Position numbers and translations under genes: made by a program
The notes under the pieces: model-generated
Seen by the model: only the letters and a program-made list of their open reading frames with translations
Database searches by the model: none
Told to the model about the DNA's origin: nothing
In this document: positions 43,574-53,874 of the stretch, piece after piece
Layout of the letters: every line of letters begins with the position of its first letter
How positions within the stretch are numbered: position 1 is the stretch's first letter
DNA from: Thozetella sp. PMI_491
Lineage: Eukaryota > Ascomycota > Sordariomycetes > Chaetosphaeriales > Chaetosphaeriaceae
Direction of reading: 5' to 3'
Assembly (NCBI GenBank): GCA_021432635.1
Contig: MU270023.1
Location: 1 to 64,000 of the forward strand
DNA: 64,000 nt

Positions 43574-45962
43574 ATAGTCCTCCCAAGCTCTACCCCGTGG
43601 CTTATTCCTAGTGTAAACACAATGTACTATAAACAGCTCCTGAAGCTCGCTTGTCGGCGTTTGGAAACACCAGTTATTCGGCTACAACCTTCTGGTCTGA
43701 TTTTCCAGTCCCTACTGTGTGATTTGCTCCGTGGATCTTTTTGCTCGTGCCTGGCGCTATCCCTGTCGCCAAGCCGTCGTGGTGCTCCTGCGTGTGTGCG
43801 GCTGCTGATCCATGGGAAAAAGGGGCGCGGTGTTGGTTGGTCGCCGTCAGCTGGCGGCCGCAATCCTTCGCTCACCGGGCTCGTTTGGCCATACAGGAAC
43901 GAGCGTTGAGGAAGAGCGCGTTCGCAAGGTTTGATTATCAAGAGAATTATCGACCAGGCATAGGACCGTTGGTGCTCTACGTAAAACTCTTGAGGGATAC
44001 CCGCGGTCCAGCCATAGTACCTGTGCATGATGCCTGATTAAGATGGTATACATCTTGGACGAGGAGGCCGGGGGCGTAGATTACGCCAATACGATACGAA
44101 GACGCTGTCTTGGAAGCCGTACCTGCTACCCTGTCGATTCCCCAGCTCTTCGTTTCTCTTACCAATGCTTAGCTTAGCATGGCTGGCTGCCCCCCACAGA
44201 ACGGTTGCGCCCGTCGGCCTGGCCAGTACACAGTCGCAAGGGGCCTGGCCTCTCCGCTTCCCTTGTCGTGCGTTCGAGACTGTGCCGTGTGTACAGGATA
44301 ATCAGGCAGGTCTATTGGACTGTTTCTTTCAGCCCAGCCCAATGGGGATTCGTGCCGGGCGGTCCGCCCCGCCACTACAGGGCTCCGTGCGCCGAAGTAC
44401 CTCGGCCACACCGTCCAAGTCTTGGCGAGCATTGGCCACAGCAGGCAACGGATCAACCAACCTGCAGCAAGCCGCAGTTAAAGGGCCTTGGGGAGGCCGG
44501 AGCAAACTCCAGTGGGGGGGGTGGACAAAAGTTCCCGGCGGGCCTTTTGGTTCTAGAAACCAACAGTCGCATTATACTACTCTCGACACGGCTCGGCAAG
44601 TCTCTTTCTATTATGAGTCGAGGCTCCTGACCCCTCTGCGACTCTGGATTCTCGCATGTCACCATGCCTCCCCACCGATCGGCTGCTCGGGTCTGTCTTG
44701 GCTGTTGTGTTGGTCGTCTTCGGCAGCCTCCCGTGCGGCTGCCATTAGGCTCACCCGCAGCTGGGTGATCGCACGGCGCCGAGAACCCACTCAGAGATCT
44801 TCTGCAAGTAGCACGAGGGGGCATCGATGCGGAGTTCATGCAGCCAATATAGCACCGCGGCGTCCCAACCGAGCCCTGACTGTGCTCTAATTGTTGGCCC
44901 GGAGCCTTCCATATCTCCGTAACTACCTATCTTCAACGGCCGACCATCCACTCGGTAAGCCACTGCTTGTGCGACACCCGAGAGCATCGTCCCAATGGTG
45001 CAGAGCGGCCCCCGACAGCCGCTCTACTATTGTCTGGCACGTCAGGCTGGCTGTTCTTTTCCTGGCGCCAAGCGTGGGCTGCGTGGGAAAAGTTACCGAG
45101 AGATGCGGACCCAGAAGCTTGTTTGTTCCCCAACCCCGGTCCTCAGGCGTCTGGAAGGAAACAATGCGCCGGCCAAGTTATTGGAAATGCCCTCCGAGGA
45201 CTCGCTCGCGTGCCATGTATCTGCACGGCGCAAAAGCGCCACCACCCGTTATCTGGCTCGCCGTACCAGTCTTCTTGGGGCTCGGAGGCCGGAGCTAATG
45301 GCACGTGTAAAGCGAGATCACCAACGGTACGTTAGACCATTAGGGCATGGCTGCGCCGCGGCGGCGCGCCTCTGGTTCATCATGTCGCAAGTTGAAGCAT
45401 TAGAAGCTAGGATGCGCTTCAGAGCTGGCACAGGGGAACCTTCCCCTGGGATTCTCAAAGGTGGGGCGATATTTACAGAACCATAGTCCGAGGCGTCAAG
45501 GGGCCGCCGATAGTTACTGTTTCTTCCGTGACCCCCTCCCTGATCGTTGCCCTGGGTTAGACAAGAGAGATTTGAAGCCGCGTAGCATGCCTGCCCCTTC
45601 GAGGCGAGCAGTCCCCCTTTCCCTTCGCGGCTTGTTCTACTACCGGCCTGCCCCGCATGTAATTTTCTTGATTGGGGACACTCTCCGTCGCATCGCTCTG
45701 GGTCACCCTTGTCCTCCCGCTGCAGGTAAGCTGCGCAGACACGAATTAGCCCTATTTATCCAATGGCAAAAAGCGGTTAGCACCGCGCCCACGTTCGACA
45801 CAAGGGTCTATATCGATGCTACCTTGCACGCAGAGTACTTATTGCACACCAGCGCCGGACACTGCAGATCTCTGGAAAAGCATTCGAGCTCCTGCAGAAG
45901 TGGCTGCCTTGTCGTAAACAACAGAGCTGCTGAGCCTTCCCGTCGCTAGGAAGCACAACATC
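43574..45962. other. gene-free GC-rich stretch, 2.4 kb
   Basis: Long frames overlap on both strands (for example 44165-44890 + and 44453-44839 -), as expected in GC-rich DNA with few TA-containing stops. None has a domain, coherent hydrophobic pattern or signal peptide. The last 150 bases are the likely leader of the MFS gene. Confidence 0.5.
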
Positions 45963-47967
45963 ATGTCCTCCAAAACCGACATCGAGAAGGAGACGAAGGC
46001 CGCCCCGGGTTCGACCGGTTCGCAAGAGCTGGAGAGGGCGATGACGGACGAGGGCTCGCACGAGGACCCCAAGCTCAAGAGCCTGACACGTCGAGTCCTA
46101 TTCAAGCTCGACACGAGGTATGCTGTGACACTCCATTCGTATGCTCGTGCCTGGCTGACTCGGCTTGCAGGATCCTGCCCGTTTTTGTCCTTCTCGTGCT
46201 CTGCTCGTTCCTCGACCGCACGAATGTGGGAAATGCCAAGATTTACAACATGGTTACAGATCTTGGCATGAGCGATCTCCAGTACACCCAAGGCCTGGCT
46301 GCCTTCTACCCTCTATACATCGCTGCGTGAGTAGTCTCGCTGCCCATGGAACCGGACATACCCATAGCTGACGATGGATGTCCTGCAGCGAGATTCCGAG
46401 CAACTTGGTCCTGAAGAAAGTCACGCCGCGGATCTGGATCTCCGCCATGACTTTCCTTTGGGGTGTGTTCTGCATGTGCATCGGCTTCACCCACAATTTC
46501 TCCCAGTTTATCGGCATGCGAGCAATTCTTGGTCTCGCTGAGGGAGGACTCTTTCCTGGCATGGTAAGTTCACGTCCATTCACGCCTATGAGTCAACATT
46601 TACACACCGAACATGACTGACTCGTTGGTTGCTCGCAGGTCCTTTACCTCTCCACCATCTACACCCGTTCCGAGCTCGCTTTGAGAATTGGCGTCCTCTA
46701 TACCGCTACCTCTCTCTCCAGCGCCTTTGGCGGTAAGCATCACAGCTAGATCGAGAATTCTTCGCCTTCTAACAACCATTAGGTCTTTTGGCTCGTGCCA
46801 TGTCCGAAGTCGGAGATCGTGGGGGTCTCAACCGCTGGCGGTGGATCTTTGTCATCGAGGGCCTCTTTGTAAGTCCGGAAGATTTGCTCGAAGTTTTGTC
46901 GACTAGCAATGCTAACTTCTCACAAGACCGCTTTGGTCGCTATCTTCTGCTATGTCATGCTCCCCAACAGCATTGCCTCGGCAAAGTTCTTGAGCGAAGA
47001 AGAACGTGAGGTCGCGATCCAGAGGCTCAGGGGCGTCGAGCACGGAACTGGAAACAACGAGAGGTTTGAATGACACCTGCCCCTCTCAAGCGGCTACGAG
47101 GCTAATGTGCGCATTTAGCGACGAGAAGATTTCTAAGAAGGAGGTCCTCAGGGCCTTCCTTAGTCCTCAGACATGGCTCTCTGCGACTGCCTACTTCGGC
47201 CTGCTTTCGGCCATCTACTCGTTCGGCCTCTTCGTATGTCCCCTACCCCGTCTCTATGGCACCCGTGGCATTTGCTAATAATCGGTTAGCTCCCTTCCAT
47301 CATCAAGGCCCTCGGGTACACCGCCGACCAAACCCAGTTGATGACCGTGCCTCCCTACGCTGTTGCAGCCTGCGCTACCCGTAAGAGAATACACCCTTAA
47401 TTGTAAAAGCATACCTTAACCCTGTTCTATTAGTCGCCGTTGCCTTCACCTCCGACAGACTCAGAGTCCGAGGAATAATGATGCTCTGCACAATTCCCAT
47501 CGCCATCATCGGCTATGCCGTCATTGCCAATGTCGACAGCAGCAAGACGAGCGTGAAATACGGCATGACATTCATGATGGCGACCGGTATTTACAGCAGC
47601 GTGCCGCCAGTGCTGACCTGGTTGGCGAACAACTCTGCCGGCCACTACAAGAGAGCGACTGCGGCGGCACTCCAGCTGGCTATCGCGAACTGCGGTGGTA
47701 TTCTCTCTGTCTTTTTGTATCCCGATGTCGATGGCCCTCTTTACCACAGGGGCCACACTGTCATCCTCAGCCTGTTGATCACGGGATGGTTCGCGTAAGT
47801 CCCATGATATCTTTCTAAGTTTCCTGGAATATGACTAATTCTGTCGCAGTGTTCTAGCCAACGTCCTCTATTGCATGAAGGTGAACAGGGACAAGGCACA
47901 GGGCAAACATGACCAGCATGCTGGGCTCGGCGACGACAGAGATCCCGCCTTTAGGATGGTATTGTAA
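45963..47967 (+). CDS. MFS transporter, Dal5/anion:cation symporter family
   Basis: Ten exons (45963-46117, 46171-46326, 46389-46563, 46639-46732, 46783-46868, 46927-47063, 47119-47233, 47290-47380, 47434-47794, 47850-47967) join in frame into 495 residues. Family landmarks in order: FKLDTRILPVFVLLVLCSFL, DRTNVGNAKI (the loop motif of this family), YIAAEIPSNLVLKKVTPRIW, GMRAILGLAEGGLFPGMVLY, NRWRWIFVIEG, FLSEEEREVAIQRL, the mid-loop, LPSIIKALGYTADQTQLMTV, GHYKRATAAALQLAIANCGG and a short tail. Twelve helices are expected in the plasma membrane. Characterised relatives take up small organic anions such as nicotinate (Tna1), allantoate (Dal5), pantothenate and vitamin H. It converges on a dihydroxypyridine-hydroxylase-like gene (48820-50295), which would suit uptake of an N-heterocyclic or aromatic acid; that link is inference. 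All nine introns are 51-75 nt. Confidence 0.92.
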
Positions 47968-48819
47968 TTCTGGTGCGACGGATATAGATTGTATAAAGGC
48001 TAGATTGTTTGAAGAGTGCCTTACCTTCACCCACTTGTGTGGACCCTGTCAATTCTCTAGCATCTAGAATTTTTCCCTCTGCCCATTACTCGAGATTAGG
48101 ACTTGTATTGATTGTCAGGGTCCAAACCGTTCACGAAAAACTGAGTGATGTAAACCTCTCCGCTTAAACAATAGAGATTGTGGCAGTTGGACGTCTAGAT
48201 AGGAGTTCGGATGAGACAACTTCTCGACCACTCAACTGATGTGGCTCTATGAAGAGAGAAAAAAAAGAGAAAAAAAAACCCAGTTTTCGGTTGGTACCGA
48301 GGAAATAGGCACCATTCCTGCAAATCTTAACCCATGACAGTGGGGGTTAAAGATCCGAAGATGTTGTTGCGGTTGCGATGGACGGTTTGTAGTCATCGAC
48401 TATGCTTTGGGAGTGGATGCTCAGGCAGCTTTATATTCATAGTCCTCTCGCCGAGTGCGTTAAAAACATCCGTGAACTTGCGCCAAGATACAAGGCATAA
48501 GAAGCGATATGGTGATCGTCGGATACACTGCTTGGCATCAGCTGGACGGCTGGAGCAGGGGGGCGGAGAGGGGGTTGTGAACGGGCACGCCACACCAATG
48601 CACTGCTTACTATGTCCTGGACCAAAGGGAACGTGCAGACCATGGTACTTTGCCCTTCCTTTGTGCCTATGGGCGGTCTGGCTGCGGTAAGGGGGCTAGA
48701 CTCAGATTCTGGTTTGATTCATTACTCCGGGGCAAATTCGGCCTGAGACCGAAGCTATAACAGGAGCGGCCAGCTTGAGAGGCGTATTTGGCCTAGCACA
48801 CTGTATTCTACACATACAT
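47968..48819. other. convergent intergenic region
   Basis: 3' flanks of the MFS and hydroxylase genes. Contains A-rich tracts (48251-48281) and no recognisable gene. Confidence 0.5.
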
Positions 48820-50295
48820 CTAAATAGCGGTAGCCCATTCCGGATATACCTCCTCTCTCCTCGGGGTCGAAGCGACGTCTCGGTCGTGTATGTAGTCCTC
48901 CAGACTCAACTGCTGGTGTTGACTCCGCTCTCCCATATCCACCCCTCGCTTTTGGATGAATCGCGCATATCCCATCGTCTCCCGCTTCCACTCCTCCCTC
49001 CCGATCTTGCCTGATATGTAGTCGGCATAGATCATGGCGTCAAACGTAGCCTGGGACGTCGACGCCACCGTGTGCGGCCGGAATCCTGCGAGCGCGTCGC
49101 CAATCAGCACGACCTTGCCGCCCAGGAACTCGTGCTCTGGGCTGATGACGTCGGTGACGGCCTGCACAAACGGCCGCTTTGCCTTGCATACGACCTCGGC
49201 GAACTGCGGTGGCAGCTTCTCTCGTGCAATGGCCCGCTGCTTCTCCCAGGCCGCGGGATCCGTAAGACCTGGTGGCATAGTGATGCGGTGCCGCTGGCCG
49301 TTGCGGTCCGTGAGGATCTCATCCAGCTCGGCTGATCCTTCCGGGAAGTTGGTGTAGTACACGAAATTGATGAGCCGCTGGCCGGGCTCCACCGTGCCGT
49401 GCAAACCGGGGATAAGGTATGAGAGAATCTGGATACCCGGCCCGTGGTAGAAGGAGAAGCGCTCCGACAGAGTCTCACGCGTCTCGGGGCTAGCTTCATA
49501 CTCGGGCACAGTCCCTCGCAGGGCGCAGTAGCCGGCATAGGTACGCTGCACATCTGGGACGAAAAGGGAGCGGATGAAAGAGCTAGGGCCATCGGCACCC
49601 ACCAGGCGGTCGCCGGTCAGGGTGCCGGTGACAGACGGGTCGCTAGTTGAGGCCCAAGAGACGCGGACACCCAAGCCGTCTTCCGCCACGGCCGTGACGG
49701 TGCGGTCGTGGTGGTGGACTGCGGCACCGTGGGCTGCATCGGGGGCCGGAACATCACAGTAAGCGCTGGGGGTACCGTCGTAGTTGGCGCGCATGAGATG
49801 GTACGTCAAGTCCCACTATGTCCCGCAGGTGTCAGCCCGAATCTTCATTACGTGCAAATACCTCTCCGCCTGCAGCAGGCTGCAAGGACTTATGCTGCGT
49901 CGACTCACTGAGCTCATGTTCTGGACCATGTCCACCTTATGCACAATTCGTCCCTCCTTGTCCAGATAGTGCCTCCTCTGAGAGCTGACGGCCGTGGGCC
50001 GCTTGCAGCGATTGTATCTCTGAAAGAATTCCAGCGAGTCGCCTCCAGCTACGATTCCCGCTCCTTGGTCATGTAGCAATGGCGAAATGCTTCGCTCTAG
50101 GATGGTGGTGTCATGGCCCAAAGTCTTGAGCGCAATGCCTGCGGCCAGGCCACCCAACGATCCGCCGACCTGGTTATCTCATGTTAGGGTTCACTTCGAC
50201 GCCGTCAACACCTAGATTGCAGATTCAAGTGACATGCGTACAATTATGAAGTGCAATTTATGTGGCTCACTGGCCGCCTCCGGAGCGGACGACAT
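48820..50295 (-). CDS. FAD-dependent aromatic hydroxylase (2,6-dihydroxypyridine 3-monooxygenase-like)
   Basis: Exons 50295-50242, 50169-49909 and 49815-48820 give 436 residues. The first splice restores the FAD-binding fold FIIVGGSLGGLAAGIALKTL with the acidic strand end TILERS. DRLVGADGPSSFIRSLF is the DG motif that contacts FAD and NAD(P)H. GGKVVLIGDALAGFRPHTVA followed by STSQATFDAMIYAD is the GD motif; the GDA..RPHT..S wording is that of 2,6-dihydroxypyridine 3-hydroxylase from bacterial nicotine breakdown rather than of salicylate hydroxylases. The enzyme should hydroxylate an aromatic or N-heterocyclic ring using NAD(P)H and O2, in the cytosol (no signal peptide). It faces the Dal5-type transporter gene tail to tail. 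The residue pattern is complete with no break. Confidence 0.86.
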
Positions 50296-51187
50296 TGTTC
50301 GTAACGTGGCTGCAGTCTGTCTCGAATATGAGAAGCAGCAAACGTTGGCTGTAGAATCAGCCCTAAACGCGCAGGCGGCGAATTAAATATACCAACGAGT
50401 GGTTGGGGCGGCGGGAGTCAAAGGGCCTTCTGGATGCTTGTGCAGGATTGGGGGTTAGGCTTCTAAAGCCCTGCACGAAGAGGAGAGAGGTGGCCTGATG
50501 CCGGCAGTTAGGGGCCGGCTCAAGAGCTAGCCACAGACGGTCGAAGATCATACCACAGGTAATCAGAGCAGCTATTGATGCGGGCCGATGCAAGAGCCTG
50601 CAGCGACCCTGACCGCCCAACCCTCATGAGAGGGAGGCGTGGATGCTCTCGGGACTTGGCTCGGGGTTGCCTAGCCGAATGGGCATCTGAACAGCGCACA
50701 AGGCTCGTACGCCAAGTCCATGCCCCCTTTTGTTAGCGAAAGGACCCTTTCACCGTATCCCAGAGAACCCTTACTAGGAAGCATTCGGAAGGTTCGTTCA
50801 TTTGGCTGATGCACCGTTCCCTTCGGCGTTCATGGGAGCTACCAACGTTTGGGGGATAACCGCGTCTATGTGCCACAGTCGTGCGCGCGCTATCTGCGCT
50901 TGGCGCCTGCACACTTCCCTGAACCTTTGATGTCGTAAAAGTAGCTAGTCGCTGTCACAGCGCTGGTATGTGGCCGGGCAAGCCGGCGTAGGCACCAAGT
51001 TCAGCGTTACAGTGGTACAGGGGACTAGTAAGGACGCTAATGTGGGTATCGACAGTGCTGACGGACACTGTACGTGGGTAGTGGGAAGCGAGTGGGGCTT
51101 CTAGAGTGTAGCCGCATTAGGCGGAATTAGGGGAAGGGGTGGGATTCCATGCGTTAAATTACACATAGGGGTGCTTGAGCCGCGACT
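50296..51187. other. gene-free stretch
   Basis: Upstream region of the hydroxylase and 3' flank of the phosphoesterase gene. No recognisable gene; the frame at 50363-50620 has no domain. Confidence 0.5.
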
Positions 51188-52940
51188 TCATCGAGCACGC
51201 CCATTGTGAGGGGGAGATGGAGCGATCACTGCGCCATCTTCCACGAGCACCAGCTCGTCGACTCTCTTGTCGACATACTCAACCCGCTTCCAAGTCTTGA
51301 TGCCGCCCGTGAGTGTATCGAGCGCCCATATCCTTGCACGGCGGTGATATCGGGTGCCGTCGTATGAGCAATACCCCCCGAAACCGGCACCACCTCCGTA
51401 GCACAGCCATGGGCCGAGCGGAGAACCGATGCCGTCGTCTTGGAGAGGCGCATTTGCCCCCGGCCGGAGACCGCAAAAGTCGTTGACGTGGTCGTGCCCG
51501 CAGCCCACTGCTGCAATGCCCTCTTCGACCAAAGCGTCGTAGAAATGCGAGTTGTAGCTCGGCCCCTCCGTCGGCTCTCTTCGGCAGCCGCCACTGATCA
51601 CCAGTTGGGCATCGGAGAATTTGGGGAAAGGGATGTGCCAGAAAGCCAGGGCCAAGTGCGTCGCATTTTTACCGCCGGTCTTCTCGCGTTCCTTACGTAA
51701 CCTCCTCGATGTGCTCATGAACCAGTCGATTTGGTTTTGGCTGATTGGGATGTAGTCGGGATCCCGGACGTCGCTTGGCATCTGCCCATGGGAGTCTACG
51801 AAATACAGAGTTGCTATCGGAAGCCCTTCGGGCGCGGGCGGGAAGATTTGGAGATAATAGTTGCCCACGCCGTCAACATGCGCTGGACCGGCCTGGCAAA
51901 GGCTAGTAGGAAATTCATCCAGCAGCTTCATCTGCGCCTCACCTGCCACGATATCAGATCAGCCGCTGCCATACGGGTTCTGGAGGTCTGCTATGGAGGC
52001 CAATGTGGGAAGGTTACTCACGCGACAATGCGTAGGTGCCCTCGTCGTCATGGTTGCCAAACACGGCCGCGAACGGGATCGAGCGTTTGACGAGCGGAGC
52101 AACGACCTTGAAGAGTGCGGATTGGGTGTCGGTGACATCATGGTGTACTTGGTCTCCGGTGAGGATGACTAAGTCCGGCTGCTCAACGTCCAGGATCTCT
52201 TCGACAAGCTTCACCGTGAGCGGGTCAGCCTCGAGCTCGGGCAAAGGCTGCCCTCGGGCATCTGAGGCATCCCTGCACATACCAACGTCAGCTACCATGT
52301 GAGTATCGGATATCTGGACAATCTTGAATGTTCCGTCCTTCCTGGCCCGCAATTCAATTCGGGGCATGTCATCTCGACCTCCCCTGGTTCCGGCGTGCCG
52401 CACGCTTAGTCGTGCAACTGGGACCTCCGGCGGACTGTCCAGCTGGAGCGGCATCGGGATCAGTCTCCAGAACATGCGAGGGTCGACAGCATCCGCGCCA
52501 AAGAGCACATCGAGGTCAGCTACGGCCCCGCAGACGTCTCCAGAATAGGCTCTTCGCAGCAGCCAGATGCCACCGGGTCGGCCCTCCCATTCTCGCTTGG
52601 AGTTTGCATCGGGACGCGACCCCCCCACTTTGATGGCTGTGACGACCAAGTCTTCTGCAATAAGTTCGGCCTCTGTAGTACGCGCGACTCGCAGCCAGGC
52701 TGTCCTTTGTGCTGCGTGTAGATAGAGCTCCTTGTCTATGCGTTGCCATCTGCACAGCTCCTGAGTGCTGTCGGACGGATCGCCGGTAGGAGAATGGAAT
52801 GTGATTGTTAAGTCCGTAATCACCGTTCGCGAGCTATCATCCCTCGTGGTCGAGGGTGGTGTCGGGACACCAGAGAGCAGGCCTCAGAAGAACTCAACAG
52901 CTCCTAAGGTTGCTGCTGTGATTGCTCTCAGGGAATTCAT
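51188..52940 (-). pseudogene. Dcr2-type metallophosphoesterase with a stop codon in the signal peptide
   Basis: Exon 1 (52940-52022) and exon 2 (51942-51188), joined over a 79-nt intron (GTGAGT donor, GGCAG acceptor), would encode about 556 residues in one frame. The only fault is a TGA at codon 19 (52886-52884), right after a signal-like start MNSLRAITAATLGAVEFF. Downstream the calcineurin-like phosphoesterase motifs are all intact: VQISDTHMVAD (D-x-H), ILTGDQVH (GDxxx), FAAVFGNHDDEGTYALS (GNHD/E), LAFWHIPF (a single His) and AVGCGHDHVNDFCG (GHxH), with the N-terminal beta region typical of fungal Dcr2 proteins. No in-frame ATG lies between the stop and the metal-binding core, except one at PRMFWR deep inside the N-terminal domain, and no intron in phase removes the stop. 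The gene is thus either recently dead, uses an unrecognised start, or carries a sequence error. Confidence 0.72.
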
Positions 52941-52983
52941 TATGTGCCCGTCTTTGAGGCTGGAACAAAGTGCCACAATATAG

Positions 52984-53012
52984 AAAAAAAAAAAAAAAAA
53001 AAAAAAAAAAAA
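52984..53012 (+). repeat. homopolymer A29 tract
   Basis: Twenty-nine consecutive A residues, 44 bases upstream of the would-be ATG of the minus-strand phosphoesterase gene (T29 in its orientation). It may be a nucleosome-excluding poly(dA:dT) promoter tract; it is also a place where assembly length is unreliable. Confidence 0.9.
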
Positions 53013-53874
53013 GCCAGTAGATGTGAACGCGCATGCGGGGAGCTGATACAATCATGACATGGTGCTGTGGTACACAAACATCAAGCTTAATTGGCTCGCC
53101 TCTTTTTTTTTTCCCGCACTGCCTTTCATTCCTACTGACTCCGCCTTTTTTTTCGCGGCCGAATAGGTTGAAGGAGGCGTCAAACCTATCACGCTCCACA
53201 CTTCCGCTAGAGCGGCTACGCTACCTACATAAGCAATCAACTTTGTCATACACCTCTATCTAAAGACAAGTCGATTTTTCACACAGTAAGAATTCCGTGC
53301 TAACTCTGATTTCTGCTGCGCCGCAACTCTTCCATTGCGATTTGATCATTTGAAGGAGCAAGTCCAAGCCTTGTATTAATCGGTTTGTGGCTGCCGGGGC
53401 TACGCAGACTGAGGTGCCACATTTATACCCTAAATGCAGCACTTTCGAGGGCAGGTGAGCAGGTAGGATAAGCAAGAAGGGGCGGCGAGTCTGCTGTCAC
53501 ACCCCTTTCAATGTCGTGGCATCGTCAGATTGGGATGCCTTCGTCTTTGTTGGGCCAGTCAAGAGAACCTTTCTGATTGGCGATCAGTGATTGTCGATCA
53601 AGGATATTTGTGATTGCCTTGATTATATCTGCCTTGGAGCACATAAAGGGTTGGCTATATCTAATTAAGTGAATAACATTTGAGGCTCACAAATTGTTGC
53701 AACTGATAGATTCATAGAATAGGATTATGCCCGCTATATCTGGTACTTGGATAAAGTATGAACCAGCTGCCCTTTTTCACCTTACCTTCTCACTTGCAAC
53801 CACTATCCCCCCCCTTTCCCCTTTACTTTGATCTTCGTACCGAAGATGAGATATACAGAAGACTAGTTTACATC
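53013..53874. other. divergent intergenic region
   Basis: Upstream sequence shared by the phosphoesterase and the ankyrin gene. Contains T-rich tracts near 53103 and 53147. No gene recognised; the frame 53758-53874 is open into the ankyrin gene but lacks family resemblance. Confidence 0.5.

Noticed and set aside
44165-44890. 241-codon plus-strand frame
   Set aside because: GC-rich DNA with overlapping long frames on both strands. The translation is Ser/Arg/Ala-rich without domain, signal peptide or helices.
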